Assembly: GCA_914767715.1 (NCBI GenBank)
Contig: OU612072.1
Location: forward strand, 10,912,001-10,976,000
Direction of reading: 5' to 3'
From: Membranipora membranacea
Taxonomy: Eukaryota; Bryozoa; Gymnolaemata; Cheilostomatida; Membraniporidae
DNA length: 64,000 nucleotides
Below, piece by piece: positions 1-13,592 of this stretch. A model generated the notes under the pieces. It did not search any database, was not told where the DNA came from, and worked only from the letters and a program-made list of their open reading frames with translations. The position numbers were made by a program, and so were the translations under genes. The first letter of the stretch is position 1. Each line of letters begins with the position of its first letter.

Positions 1-1889
1 CCTGTCAGCATTCAAGGAGAAAAGTAATAATCTGAAAGATTGAGGATGGGTAGCCCAACCTGCAATGCTTTAAAGAGGGTCATCAGTAACGTTCTTGTCT
101 TCTTAAAAAGTACAGCTACTGTCTAGGGTTTGCAGGTTTTGACCAGTATTATGAAAAGAGTTGTGGGAAGTATCGAACATTGGGGAACACCTGTTTTTAA
201 TTGGTGCATTATCAGAGTTTTCTGTATCCATTTATGTCATAATTAAGAAGTTTCTTCAAGATATTGCAATCAATATTAATTTTATGAACCTGTCTCAGAC
301 CATATGTTGCGTCATTTTAAAGTTAAATTGATCAGTTATATCAATCCGACTTCTTGCAATCAGTGCCACTCAGACTTCAGGGAAATACATTATAAAATAT
401 ATTAAGTATGTGCAATTTATATAACAAGACATTTAATTGAATTGAAAGTTTTCTAGAGCTATAGGTTTTCATTATTTGTCAAAATCAAGTTATAATTAAG
501 GGTTGAATATGCATCTTGGGTGGGCATACCTCATTCCATCACCGATGATTGTTTTATTGCACTGATCATAGCCCCTTTGCTGCACATTTTCTCATTATCT
601 GCAAGTTTACATTATTCACATATGGTGTTGAAGCTTACCTCAATTGGATGGGAAACAACACATGCAAGTTATATGCTCAGATTTTAGCTGCATCACATTC
701 CCCAAGAGCCACTGAAAGATCCTAATGACGAAAAAGAATTGTTAAGTGATTAGCAGATCCAATCTGTTTGACTGATTCATCCATAGCCCTTTAATCAAAC
801 TTATAAAAAAACCAGAGGAGAGAAGATATATGGGATACCGGTATATATGTTCATAATACTTATTTGTACAAGGTTGATTGATTTATGCCTATCATATAAT
901 TATTGAAAATACTTTCTGACGTCGCAGAGATGATTTTTCTTATTGAGTCAAGGTGAGGTTATCTTATACTATTTTAGTACTTTTATTGCTGTATCCATTT
1001 ACAAGTAAAGAACATACCGTAGAAAAAAACATACACACAATTGAGGGTATCAAAAGAACAAAATAAATTGTACATGTATGTCAGGTATGTTTTGATAGAG
1101 ATAATGCTTTAAAGAAATTCACAACTTTTCTTTCTGAACTCTTGAAAAAGTTTATTATAGTTTGTAGATATGAAATATATTAGCGGGAGTCTTCGAGCAA
1201 TGTCATAGAACAGGATCTCAGGAAAATCAGCAATTAAGTGACATGTATTCGCTGTGAATAAAATTATCGGTTTCCTATTAATCATTATTATTATTATTAT
1301 TATTATAAATAGTTGAAGTAGCAAGGGATCGTCTTTGAGTTCAAAGCAGTATTGAGCTGGTCTGTCCCTAAGACAGTACTGTGTAATTTGTGAGAGTATG
1401 CAACAACCATCAAAATTCCTATGAATTAGATTTCAAATGTATAAACATAATAGGTCATATTTCAAGAAATTTGATCATAGGAAGGGACACAAAGAGGCTT
1501 ACAGTGCACACTTCCTAATTAATGCAATATTTACATTTCATCACAGTTCATTTATAAAATGGTTGGGTAAATTGCGGAGTCTTCTCAAGTTATTGTGACT
1601 CAAAAATTGCACAAAGTAGCATCAAGTATTTTTGTTTTTTATAGGTATTTGAAGAAATCATACCTCTACCAACAATGCCAATTGATATTAAACAAGTGAG
1701 ACGTTTTGAGAATGCAATAGATCAAACTGCTTCAATCACGAGATTATTTGACTTATAACCTGTTTATATGAGGTATTTAATGGAGTGTAGAGAAAAAAGG
1801 TGTAAAGTCACCTAGAATAATGACATACCATGATCAACTGAAACACTTTCATGAATCAGAATGGTGTTTTAGATCTGTTATAGAATAAT
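1..1889. other. AT-rich region without recognisable genes
   Basis: I see no exon with convincing splice sites and no domain on either strand. The only short open frames are low-complexity shadows. A short ATT microsatellite lies at 1283-1306. Introns or UTRs of a gene starting outside the window cannot be excluded. Confidence 0.5.
1283..1306. repeat. (ATT)n microsatellite
   Basis: About eight ATT units in a row. On the minus strand this gives an isoleucine run inside a meaningless open frame. Confidence 0.85.
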
Positions 1890-1894
1890 CCCCT

Positions 1895-2415
1895 GCGTGT
1901 ACACAAACTCATCACCGCACATCAACTTAATTTCGTTGTCCTTATTTGTAAAGCCGTTTATAGGAGCTTTGCTTTGGTTTGGTTACTTAGCTGACCTTCT
2001 GTTGGGCACCTTGACAGTTTGCTGGTTACTTCCCAGCTCAAGACCGAAACACACCGATCTATTTCATCCCTCTGGTATCATCGTTAATGGGTTGATGTGT
2101 GTGCAACTTTCTAGTAGCTGTGCAATCCAGTGGGAGTGAAATCAGGAAACGGTAACGTAGCTGGAAATGGTTAAGGGGAACCCCCAAATCGGTGTTTTGT
2201 ACCCGAATTAAGTACATTGGTGACCTCGGGACCTCCCCTGTTGAGCTTTTTGGAGGTGTTCAGCTGCTCACCCTTAGGATCTTGGTGTCCAGTGATCAGT
2301 GGCGGAAAAGCTGGCTGCTGTGTGTTTCAGCTCTCTGGACTGATGAACAGTTTGATTGGGCTGTCACAACCCTAGTAGCGAGCTATCTGACTTGCCCCTT
2401 GTCACATGTTTAGTA
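1895..2415. other. GC-richer block, possible old mobile-element remnant
   Basis: This block is visibly richer in G+C than its surroundings and holds two successive plus-strand open frames (1897-2139 and 2192-2413). Neither shows a motif I recognise. The sharp compositional change suggests a separate origin, such as a decayed transposon or a captured exon. This is inference from composition only. Confidence 0.25.
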
Positions 2416-2709
2416 ACCATATTTTTATATAAAATGCACTCGTAAATTATGATAACATAAACTGATAAATATAAAATATTTATAAAATAACCGTACAGAG
2501 AGGGTGTTCTAATATTAGTCATCAGATCAGCTGTGGACTGCGGGGAGAGAGACATATACTTTTGTATCACCAAAAGATGAGGTTGGTGTCATCAATTCTC
2601 TAAAACGGCGCAGCGAATTCCGCAGGTGAGGATAGAGATGAGAACCTGCTTAGTGTTTCTGCACACTCTGCAATAAAATTGAATAAAATTTTACTTGGTA
2701 AGGCGTTGT

Positions 2710-3900
2710 CACCTATGTATTGAAACTGAAGTCCTAGCATACCAAGCAAATCGAGCTGATGAACCACGATATAATTTTATGGCTTTTGTTGTTTATGGTC
2801 CTCTGATCCACTCATGTAGATATAGAGTTCCATTCCACATGCTTTGATCAGCTTTAGTTTTTCAGCAATGATACAGGTGATCATTATGTATCATCTGGCA
2901 GCTGTTATGGTTAGTATTGCAGGAGTATTGCGGTATAAATAGCTGCAATGCCTAGTTCATGCGGGAATTTCTGTTTTGTAGTACTCAAAAGTCAGACCAA
3001 AATGAGCCAGAGCTTTCTGGATGCAACCTGTATTAAGTTGGTTTTGTTTTCATTTAACATAAATGAGACAAAGAAGTTTGCATCCACCTCAGTGATGAAC
3101 TCACTTGATTGAATTGACCACAATAGAAAGTTGTGTTGTCAATCTACAATCACTTTCATGAATGTTTTTCATGCAGTGACAGAACAAAAAACTTGAAAAA
3201 AAATTAGAGAGCGGAGATACAAAAAAAAATTGCTAGTAATTAAATCAACAAGATTGAAAATGCTTCAATAGTAGCTGTTTAAATGAGTAAGCTTGTTGCT
3301 GAGCGTATTTGTATTGGTAATGAGTTAAAAGTTGTTGTGAGTTTTCGTCTAAGTTGAACGCTGCGATAATGTAATAGATGTTAGTCTCCAAAAATTGTTT
3401 AAGAGCTTGGTATTCTGAATCATTAAAGAAGGAAACCCGATGTCATCGAATGCAAAATTTGAAAGTAAAAAATACATGTGAAATGACCAGCAAGAAGAGG
3501 AAAAGGAGTCAGACCAAGTGATGTATATAAATCTCTTGTGTGGATTATAAGATACTGTTATAAGTACTTGGCACTAGGATTGTCCCAAAGCAGAAGTACT
3601 AGCCCAACCCAACAGATCCCCACTATATGCCCATCGCTTTAGACTACTTTCATCCTGTAGTTCCCAACTGTCTGTCCATTTATGTCAGACCGTCAACAAA
3701 TCAGGTGAGCAGTGCCTCTTTAAGGATGAATAGTCAGATCGCACATTTGTTATGTGTTGATGATGGGTGTTATACTCCGTCAAGAGTAAACCAGGGGAAG
3801 GTAATTTCTAATTTATTCATGATCTGTACTACTCACCCTTGTAACATTTATTATTTGTCAGTCTTAAATAATCTCGGCATTGAATAAGAGTGATGACAAT
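2710..3900 (-). pseudogene. Decayed duplicate of the 6.0-6.8 kb locus
   Basis: The stretch follows the order of 6050-6790 with many substitutions and indels. A fragment near 2780-2910 is the reverse complement of a broken version of the second exon at 6045-6275: an LPDD start, then recognisable pieces of the SLVRELKLIK region, with stops. The downstream non-coding sequence (GCAGAAGTACTAG near 3590, TTATGTGTTG near 3750) also matches 6515-6710. No open frame of useful length remains. I read it as a paralogous copy that has lost coding capacity. Confidence 0.5.
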
Positions 3901-6040
3901 GTTTGATGGTCAAAATTAAGTAAGCAATGCCAAGATTAAAATTATTTTCCAATGTAGTTGAGAATTTCTGCATTTCTGAATATCTCCATTGTTGATCATA
4001 GTCCCAAAAAATAGCTTGCAGGTAAAAATTCAAATGAATTATTTAAGCAAATTGAGAGCAGATAACTCCAAATTTATACAGCCCATTGTTTTTTATATGA
4101 GTTTGAATCCACATGAAAAGTATATAAAAGTGGTTCAATAGCGTTAGTGGCACTTAGGTGAGTTGGGGGAGTCTATTTTACACACCCATGCAGAAAACTT
4201 CATTCAGTCAAATGAATTTAAGCTTCATATATACCACTTTCCCATCCCCCTATCAATCCTTGACCCAGTATAGTAACATTCTATAATGATGGATTAACTC
4301 AAATAAGTTACTCACCAATGTAGCTTTGAAACTTGTCATATATGTTTGGGGTCATCAAAGATGTCTAACAAATAAATAAATGGTAGGAGTTAAAATTTAA
4401 GATTGACAGGCTTGTTTCTGGAAAACGCTTAAGGTAACGTCAAAGACCGATCCGAATATCAACATTTCATATACCGTTGGAAAGCTGCCGAGCTACTGAA
4501 AATGAATATCTGAACAAAAACTTGATTTGATGACGTTGTGTCATTAAAGGGAGGAAATGAGGCATAAAACGCTGTTCTTGTCAAAGCAGATGGAGAAGTC
4601 AAATTAATTGCAAGAAATTTCAAAACAGGTGGAATGTATACTTAGAGATTGAGTTCATATTAAAATTTGATGTTCTTTGATATATGACTAGTCTAAACTG
4701 AGTTTTTACGTCACGCCATACAATGCATTTTTTTTGTGAAGCCGTGAAAATATGTGAAATTTCAATCATTAATTCAGAACAGATCATAGGCTCGAAACAA
4801 ACTTAATTATGATTTTCCCTTAGAGTACACTTCAAATGTCATACATATTGACTTTCAACATATTAGCTTGCATATTGCGAAAACAGTGGACTCTCGAATA
4901 CACCTGATATTTTTCGCAACGTTTGCATAAAGTCAAATGTGCTGTCCAAATGACCATTATTGTGGCCAAAAAAAGTTTTTTTGAAAGTTCTCACATACGA
5001 AGCCGCTTTCTTTACCCATGGTACACGCAGGAAATGCCAACAGATTTTTTCACTGCATCTTCGTTTTTCTTGAATTTAAGGATAGCAGCTTTAGCTGGCT
5101 ATTCCAAGCTTCATTATGTCAAGTATATTTACTGTGATGCTTTCTCCCTCAAACATCAGGGGGCTGACTTGATGTGTGGTTGAACTGGTTGATTGACGCA
5201 AATGGTACTCACTTGTAGAACCCTAGCTTTGCACAGGAAGCATATTCATGGAAGTGCTTCTCACTGCTGCATATATCCTGAGTGGTGAATGATGAAAGTG
5301 AAGTTTTAAATACAGTTTATTTACAATTAAAATCAAACTTTCCAACGTTAAGAACAAGATTGGACGGTGGACACATGATGGTCCAATAAGCAAGCACAAG
5401 TTTGAAGAATAAAGCCAGATAGTTCTTTAGCGTGCTGAACAAATATTTAAACTCACAAATAATTGGAACAAAGTTTCACCAGATATCAGGAGAATAGACA
5501 CTGGTAGAAAAGAATTCAACCGGATTTGAAATCTGGAGCATGAAAAACTTAAGATCCAAGTTGATTAATATTGTTTTTTTTGGTTTGGTCAGATAGCACT
5601 TTGTGGAGCTGTGCCAGCAATTATTGGGCGGAACATCGGGTCAAATGATTGGGTATGAAAACAAAAGTCTGTATGTTTTTTTGTTTTTACAGGAATAACG
5701 ATTGCAATATTGTTGCAATGGAACTTAGTTATAATTATATATATGGTATGTATTCAAAATAAGAAAGCGGCCGATAAAGGTTTCAAAATATTTTTGATTT
5801 ATTCTATATTCATGTTGAGGGCAGATTTAATATTGAGCTGTTTATTTACAAGGAAGATTGTCTGAAGCTTATTTGTTATTTCCATGCATGCCATTAATTG
5901 TATCTCACCAACAGTCTGGATTATCAGTTTTTTTTATTTTGCATTTTAGTTATTGATTTTGTTTTATTTTACCATTAAAGCTTAACATTTTCAGTATTTT
6001 ATCCCGATGGTAGTATACTTCATTGGTTGATACATATTTT
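3901..6040. other. Intergenic region, no supported gene
   Basis: No exon chain could be assembled. Near 4270-4370 a short stretch resembles the non-coding sequence at 6720-7030, so the paralogous block may extend this far. The open frame at 4923-5183 has no recognisable motif or supporting splice sites. Confidence 0.4.
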
Positions 6041-6044
6041 TCCT

Positions 6045-6895
6045 CTAGTAGCTGTGCATTTCAGCCTGTTCTTTGTAAATGAAGAACTCCTCTGATCTCA
6101 TCATGTCGACATACTTCTCAATTCCATATGTTTTGATGAGCTTCAGTTCTCGAACTAATGATAAAGGTGACAATATATCATCTGGATGCTGAAACTCGAT
6201 GACTCTGTGCAGGTCATCCACATCAGAGATTGAGGTATGAACAGTCTGTGTTATGGTCAATACTGCATGAGTTTGCTGTATAAGGAAATGCAAAGCGTAA
6301 CATATGCATGATTTTCTATTGTGTTGTACACACAAGTCGGACCAAAAATAACCAAAGCTTTCTGAATGAAACTTGTATTAAATAGGTTTTTCTTTTGTTT
6401 AAATAAAGGAGAAAAACAAGGTTGCCTCCACCTCTTCAGAGGGAGGACATCTGTGAATCAGATTTACTGTTAGTATTACTTGGACTAGGTGTTTCTGTTA
6501 CTGGTATGATCCAAAGCAGAAGTACTAGCGCCACCCTGCAGTTCCCTACTCTCTTCTCATTGTATCAGACTATTCTCATCCCTTCAATTCTCGTGTAGAT
6601 CCCCACTGATCGTACATTGTTCCAGACTAGCTTCGTCCCATAGTCCCCCTGTCTGCCTATTGTGTAAACAGTTCAGGTGAACAGAGTGTTTCCGCATTTT
6701 GTTATGTGTAGCGGAGGGCTGTGAGTAACACTCCATAATATTGGGTTAACTCAAGTGAGTTGCTCACCATCTTTCGCTTGTTCATCGCGTCTAATAATGT
6801 GATATTTGTAAACAGCTTCAACAACTCAAAATCAATTAAGCCCCCTGGCACAATTTCAGATTCAACAGCTGCATGATCTTGGATGTCATTCAGAG
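6045..6895 (-). CDS. Hypothetical protein, two 3' exons visible
   Basis: Two minus-strand exons can be joined. The upstream one, about 6895-6768, begins after a TTTCTTTCAG acceptor, reads ALNDIQDHAAVESEIVPGG and continues to NKRKM before a GTGAGC donor. The downstream one, about 6275-6045, begins after CTTATACAG in the matching phase 0, contains VDDLHRVIEFQHPDDILSP and KLIKTYGIEKYVDMMRSEEF, and ends at a stop. The product is helical-looking and charged, with no signal peptide or membrane segment in the visible part. I do not recognise the family. Earlier exons must lie to the right (above 6900) but were not found. The broken copy near 2.7-3.9 kb preserves part of the second exon, which suggests this was once a real coding unit. 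The phase match is the main support. Confidence 0.45.
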
Positions 6896-7040
6896 CTGAA
6901 AGAAATGGGAGAAAAAAGAGAATTTCGTACATGTCAATGATATTATTATTTATGAAAGGAATCCTAGGGTTCCTGAACAGATTCCTTCACAACCTGTAGC
7001 TTTTGAACTTGTCATATTATTTGGAACACTTAATGGAGAA

Positions 7041-7222
7041 AAATATTTGCGAACTTGTTGGGACCATGTCACTCAAAATGGTTTCTGGTGGTAATTAGGT
7101 TTAATAGCGTATTTTCAATAATAATAAAAGTAAATTTTTGCGAACTTGTTGGGACCATGTCACTCATAAAGTTTTCTGATGGTATTTAGGTTTAATAGCG
7201 TATCTTCAATAATAATTAAAAT
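7041..7222. repeat. Two-copy tandem repeat, 91-bp unit
   Basis: GCGAACTTGTTGGGACCATG occurs at 7049 and again at 7140. The following sequence, including GGTTTAATAGCGTAT, is repeated with the same spacing. Copies differ by a few substitutions. Confidence 0.8.
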
Positions 7223-8464
7223 AGTGACATTTAAATTTATTATTTCATTTCATGAAATTTCAGTAAAATACTTAACCATTTTCTCTGTACTCTAAGAAAA
7301 AAGTAAACATATGCGCTCTACCACAAATTTAATTCTAAACTAACATAAAGTAACTTGCAGTCATTGAGATATGGTTAGCTCAATATAGCCGAGTCAAAAG
7401 GTCATTAAGTTGTCATAATGGTAAAACCAGTCTCCCTTCACTGATCAGTGACACCCATCCCATTAATGACACATTTCTATTTAGTGGGTGCTGGCGCTAC
7501 AATCTTGATCTTGGTCAATGCATCCTGCACGATATAAAAATTCTTATAAATTATGAAATCTGTTGATATTCTGTCTGACTGCAAATAGCTTTTCACAGAC
7601 ATTAGAATGTTATAGAGCGGCAAAGAGAGGACAGCTTTAGCATTTGAGAAAAGTTGAGACTAGTTTTCATTTCAGTGATGCTACACTGCGTTTCATACCC
7701 AATAATTGTTGGACAGTTTTTTACAATTCTAGAATTGTTCGAAACTGACCCATATATCATTACCCAACCAGCAACCATTATTGTGTAATTAACCCTACCT
7801 GCTCAATAAATTACATTCATTATTGCTATTGTATAGTTATAGTATAAGCCTTTACAGTTCTAGTCAATATTATATAATTGGATTGACATTGTATTCAATG
7901 AGTCTGTATTTAGATGACCAGGCAAGATCTACTTTAATGAATAGATATTGCTGTGCAAGGTAGCATCAAAGTCTATAAAGTGGGAAAATATTTTCTTTTC
8001 GTCATGATGGAAATCGAAAGCATTCCATTTGAATTGTCCGCTCACAATTTTTGTTAACATAGAAAACTCTTAGTTATGAGTATGATGACCCAACAAAATA
8101 CTTATGTTCAACTCTTCTGTGTTGTACCATACCCAACGTTATATTTTGTGCAATCTTTTAATATTGGCAGCAACTGCATAAATGGAATACATCAGCTAAA
8201 CTATGCTAGCAGAATTATCAGAAAACTTTGCTACTAATAAAAATGTACAACATCGCTCACTTGTTGAGCGAGGAATTGCTTTGTATCAGTTTTCCTACAT
8301 GCCTAAGTGGAATGAAGTGATATGTGAATGAGGCCATATTTTCCACAGAACCACTGACTACTGAAAATATGCTGACTGATGCTAAAAAAACTCAAACTTG
8401 GTGTCACAGCAAGTAGTTTGAGTACTGATTATTGGCATAGTCTAAACTACGCTCCTTGTGATTA

Positions 8465-8755
8465 TTGAGAGTGAATGGCTCTCAGCTATTTCTATCTGTT
8501 AGCCAAAGATGCTCTGAGCATGGAGTTAGCTCTAAATGTTATGGTACGTGGGCTGAGGGAGACAAAGGTAGATCAACTATTGTAAGCCTGGTATATATTC
8601 ATTACCTGTCTACAAAGGAGCTCTTGATGTTATACTATATCATTCTCAGCCATCCCAGTTATATCGTGTACAGGAAGCAATTTTGGCATTTTTCTCTCTC
8701 ACTCTTGGATGATAGTGTCAGATGGGGCAAACGATTAACCGTACAAGAAAATTAG
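8465..8755 (+). other. Open frame preserved in both inverted arms
   Basis: A 96-residue frame starts MRVNGSQLFLSVSQRCSEHG. Its partner in the other arm (13063-13365, minus) is open over the same length with about 85 percent identity. No domain, signal peptide or splice context is recognisable, and the two arms are similar enough that shared openness may be by descent. Coding status is unproven. Confidence 0.25.
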
Positions 8756-10989
8756 AGGGACACACACACACAGTCAAAATCTTCAACAACGGGGATAACA
8801 AATTTTATTTCCGAAAAGTGCGACAGTACAAAACTAAAGGTCAATCACATATCATATAAAGACACAGTGCAGTGAATAACTTGTTAATACTCAACCAACA
8901 CATTTCTGTACCAGACCCTGGGCCGAAACCATAAAAATTGATAACCACTCATAAGCTGGATTAGAACTCCCATAAAAATATGACACTTGTCAAAACTAAT
9001 TACCTTTGCACCTATTATCGGTGATTGGTTTCAAAAGCGGAGAAAAACAATGAGCTTGCAAAAGTCAAAAGCTAAGACTAAGGGTGAAGTCTAGGTCACC
9101 AGACATCATAACACAAATTGCACTGGTTTCTGATTATTTTTTTTTTTCATAAGTTCCATTGTCATCCACATGTTGTCAATTTGAATAGCTATGGTGATCT
9201 GTTTCGGCGTGATTATTATAGGCTTGACCTGCTTGTTGTGAGAGCTTGCTGCTTGTTCGCTGACTTCGAATTGATGATAGGAGAACCAAGGACTTCAGAG
9301 TTATAGATATGAAATTGAATCAGGGCGATAGTGTAGTAGAGTATTCATTGAGATTTAACCCAGCATGTTGTACAGACAGGAAATCACCATTAACACCACA
9401 TAATCTGTAAAACAAAACAAAGCAAAGTTAGTTTAAATTCAATTATTACTAAGAGCTTAAACTAAGACCCAACAGAAACATACTTAAACATTTCAGTGTA
9501 GGGTTAAAGCTCAAACATCATAGGTTATCATTATTGAAATTTATCTAGACACAGGCTATATGGTGATGGAAAATAGTAATATTGTAGTAAATAGAGGGAA
9601 TAATACACTGAGGGGTTATTGAAATATAACAAAACATAATCACAGGGCCATGAGAAATCTGGGCACGTGAAACAACCCGTGGAGAATCACACAACGGGAA
9701 AACAACAGAAGTCACAAAACATCTTGAAAATAACCGCAGAGTCACGAGATCTTTGGGCAGTGAATCAACCCTGGAAAGATTGCGAAATTAGAAAACCAAT
9801 ATATTGCACAATAGAAAACAAGTGCAGTTGACACCAGAAGCTATTTGAAAATAACGAGCAATAGAAGTCACAAAAGATCTTCAAAACAACCCTGGAAAGA
9901 TTGCGGAATTAGAAAACCAATATATTGCACCATAGAAAACAGGTGCAGTTGACACCATAAGCTATTTTGGAAATGACGAGCAATAGAAGTCACAAAAGAT
10001 CTTCAAAACAACCCTGGAAAGATTGCAAAATCAGGAAAACCAACAGATTACACCATGGATAAACAGGTGCACTTGACACCATAAATTATCTAAAAATAAC
10101 CAAAACAAAAATGAGGGAAGGTCAAGCAAAGGACTATCCATGTTTTGACAGCTAGATAATTAAAACTGACAAAACACGCAAATCAAAGGAGAGTAATGAC
10201 GAAATTGAGGCTAAAACCAATAACACCTTTACTTTAGATTTAATCAGAGAATTATCTGATTCAGTCAGCCCAAGGAGGCACATCTACAGAGAGGAAAATT
10301 GTCTAAAAACTTTAGACACATTCAGCCAACAGAGCTTTTGGCAAGATACACAGAGATACAAATACCGCGATTCACAGCGAGGAACCCAGTCTAACATAGT
10401 TTAAATATCACACTGAATATCACACAGAATTCGAGGTCATCTGCACCAAGGGCAAGATCTTATTATAAAGATTTTGAATGTTTATGTATTTTTATGACTA
10501 AATGATAAATGCCAAGATATTATTGTAAAATTATTGATTGATTTATTGCCTGACGAAGAGAACCATATTTATATTTTGTTATTATTGTTTAAAATAAATC
10601 CTTGAGCAATTCCACCGAGAATTGCACCAAACTCAAAACTAAACCAGTGCTCAGTAGTTGAGGCTAGCGCACATTGTACGATAGTAGCTCTACTTACCGC
10701 TGAGGTATTGTTGATCAATAAGTCAGTTGTGTTTTTGAAGTCTCTCTTTAATAACCGAATTATCAGCAATTATAAGTCCAGATCTGGTACCATTGCATTT
10801 GCACTACTTGAACCATACATATCGCGGATTCTAAAACAGAAAATTGGAGGATATTTTATTATTTGGGATTTGAGACAAGGAGTGAACAACTCCAAATTAC
10901 AGTCCGATTAATCAAACACAAATTTCATTCACAATAAATATCATTATATTACATAAAACACGAAGTAAACGTTATGAAAATTCCATGCT
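8716..10989. mobile_element. 2.3-kb insertion splitting the left inverted arm
   Basis: The right arm runs straight through the position where the left arm is interrupted. The block is flanked by GATGATAG (8708-8715) and GATAATAG (10990-10997), a possible 8-bp target duplication with one mismatch. The ends show no obvious terminal inverted repeat. Internally it holds a tandem repeat at about 9640-10090 and no recognisable gene. An old insertion is the simplest reading. A deletion from the right arm is the alternative. Confidence 0.5.
9640..10090. repeat. ~130-bp tandem repeat, about three copies
   Basis: The phrase AACCCTGGAAAGATTGC recurs at roughly 9765, 9890 and 10010. Each copy is followed by GAAAACCAA and CAGTTGACACCA-like segments. 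A diverged earlier copy starts near 9640. Confidence 0.75.
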
Positions 10990-11255
10990 GATAATAGTTC
11001 CCTAGTAGGTGTTGGCACTAGTACACATAGTATTAAAATGTTAGACTAAGACTAGTGGCAACACCGTTTAAAGTAATAAACCTTTCAATCTAATGGAGAG
11101 AGTTGAGTTTGATAGACATAATACAGGCTTCTCAGATACACAATAAATATATTGGTTGTATTTTTGCTCTTTAAACCAGGCCTGCATGTCATTCAACATG
11201 GTTCCATGCCTCGAATGAGTGGTTCAATTTTGAGTTTCAGAATGAAAAACATCTG

Positions 11256-11342
11256 CCACGGCCGGGACTCGAACCCGGATCGCCCGCGTCAATTGCCCTT
11301 GAAGGCATTGTGGGCAAGCCGCCACGCCGCCTATTTGGAATA
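11256..11342 (-). other. tRNA-like sequence (SINE head or tRNA pseudogene)
   Basis: On the minus strand a perfect T-arm is visible: CCGGG, loop TTCGAGT, CCCGG. It matches the pol III B-box consensus GGTTCGANNCC. The 5' part (GTGGCGGCTTGCCCAC) loosely resembles a D-arm and A-box. I cannot pair an acceptor stem, so this is probably a tRNA-derived repeat rather than a working tRNA. Confidence 0.5.
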
Positions 11343-11899
11343 ATTGTTTGATTCAACAGGCTATTTGTATTCGCGTCAAAAAATGTCATTCGGCAGAAGC
11401 GGAAGTTGACTTATCAAAGGTCATTCCCATTTCCACAAAAATGACTTCATCAGGGCAGGAGTGCCAAAGGTTGAAATTGCTTTCTTTGTTTTCAGTCCCA
11501 TCCAGTGGACAAGACAAATATAAAGCATCACATTTCAGTAGTAAGTATCTGTCGTGTAAGAGGAAAAACTCAGTACAAGTCTGAATTCCCCTTGGAAAGT
11601 CCCAATGGGGGGGGGGATTGTGAGCTGATATTTGGACTGAGGCCCCAGTACTTTCAACTTTTCCTGTTCAGTCCTATTATGTCATATTATCTTTGTAATT
11701 GAGCACAGGCCTCTCACTTGGTAATGTTTTATATGGGGAACTCACATTCTTTGTACTGTTTCCTGCTGTGTGGCAAGCCTGCAATTCAGGATGAGTCAGA
11801 GCAGCATGGATTGACCAGGAAAAGTTAAAGGTCTTTTTCTCAATCCCCTTGTTGGGAATGTCTCATTTGAAGAATTCATGCTTGTGTAAACTTTTCCCT

Positions 11900-11935
11900 G
11901 CGGTGTTGGGGTTTGGGGTTTGGGGTTTGGAGTCC
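11900..11935 (+). repeat. Short G4T3 run in the inverted-repeat loop
   Basis: Three GGGGTTT units follow each other in the loop of the giant inverted repeat. With the flanking G runs this could form a G-quadruplex. It is too short to be telomeric. Confidence 0.5.
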
Positions 11936-12812
11936 TTGAAGTGTGATGCAAGTTTTCCTATAAATCTAAAATAAACTGCCGAGTAAACAGCTTTGCAGTA
12001 GAAGTGCGAGGCGACAAGAAAATCTTGCTCAGGTCACAATTGACAATTCTTTGTCAATGCATCATACCTGTCCAGTTTATAACAACAAGAAAGGAAAACT
12101 TTTCTCTCACTCAAGAAAAATAAAATTTGCTCTTATGTACATGCTCCTGGCTGCAAACTTGCCGAATCACACAGATTGTACTTGTCAATTTAATTTTGAA
12201 AATGAAGTGAAAAGTATGACATCAATGATGATTCAATTTAACAAGGACAAAATCAATCCAATACTGTGTATTCCCAATGACATATTATTTCAGGTATACT
12301 AACCAAACAGGACACACTATCTCAACATTGCCAAATTGGCAAAATTGAATTTCTTTCAATCATTTGGGAGCATTGCCAAGTAAATGATTCATAAAATATT
12401 GAAGATAGCTACCAGGAAACGAGTGAGAGGCCTGCGCTCAATTACAAAGATAATATGACATAATAGGACTGAACAGGAAAAGTTGAAAGTACTGGGGACT
12501 CAGTCTAAATATCAGCTCACAATCCCCCCCCCCCCCGATTGGGATTTTTCCAAGGGGAATTCAGACTTGTGCTGAGGTTTTCCTCTTACACGACAGATAC
12601 TTACTACTGAAATGTGATGCTTTATATTTGTCTTGTCCACTGGATGAGACTGAAAACAAACAAACCAATTTCAACCTTTGGCACTCCTGCCCTGATGAAG
12701 TCATTTTGGGAAATGGGAATGACCTTTAATAAGTCAACTTCCGCTTCTGCCGAACGAAATTTTTTGATGCGAATACAAATAGCTTGTTGAATCAAACAAT
12801 CATTCCATATAG

Positions 12813-12892
12813 GCAACATGGCGGCTTGCACACAATGCCTTCAAGGGCAAATGAATCGTTCGATCCGGGTTCGAGTCCCGGCAGTGGCCGAT
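12813..12892 (+). other. tRNA-like sequence, second inverted arm
   Basis: Counterpart of the copy at 11256-11342. It has the same CCGGG-TTCGAGT-CCCGG T-arm and a perfect B-box. The 3' extension reads CAGTGGCC, while no complementary 5' acceptor strand is present. The stretch between T-arm and 5' part differs more between copies than the T-arm does. Confidence 0.5.
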
Positions 12893-13592
12893 GGTTTTCA
12901 TTTTCAAAATCCATAGTGAATGACATGCAGGCCCGGTTTAAAGAGCAAAATGACAACCAATATGTTTATTGTGTATCTGAGAAGCCTGTATTATGTCTAT
13001 CAAACTGAGCTCTCTCCATTAGATTGAAAGGTTTATTACTTTAAACGGTGTTGCCACTAGTCTTAGTCTAACATTTTAATACTATCTGTACTAGTGCCAA
13101 CACCTACTAGGGAACTACCATTCAAGAGTGAGAGAGAAAAATGCCAAATTTGCTTCCTGTACACCATATAACTGAGATGGCTGAGAATGATAGAGTATAA
13201 CAGCAATAGCTCCTTTGTAGACAGATAATGAATATATACCAGGCTTACAATAGTTGATTTACCTTTGCCTCCCTCAGCCCACATACCATAACATTCAGAG
13301 CTAACTCCATGCTCAGAGCATCTTTGGCTAACAAATAGAAACAGCTGAGAGCAATTCACTCTCAATAATCACAAGGAGCGTAGTTTAGACTATGCCAATA
13401 ATCAGTACTCATACAACTTGCTGTGACACCAAGTTTGAGTTTTTTTAGCATCAGTCAGCATATTTTCAGTAGTCAGTGGTTCTGTGTAAAATATGGCCTC
13501 ATTTACATATCACTTCTCTCCACTAAGGCATGTAGGAAAATTGATACAAATTAATTCTTCGCTCAACTTGTGAGCGATGTTGTACATTTTCA

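Noticed and set aside
11900-11935. Internal telomere repeat
   Set aside because: Only three GGGGTTT units. The usual animal telomere repeat is TTAGGG, and no longer array is present.
11256-12892. Functional tRNA genes at the two B-box sites
   Set aside because: T-arms are perfect, but no acceptor stem can be paired and the D/anticodon parts do not fold. A tRNA-derived repeat is more likely.
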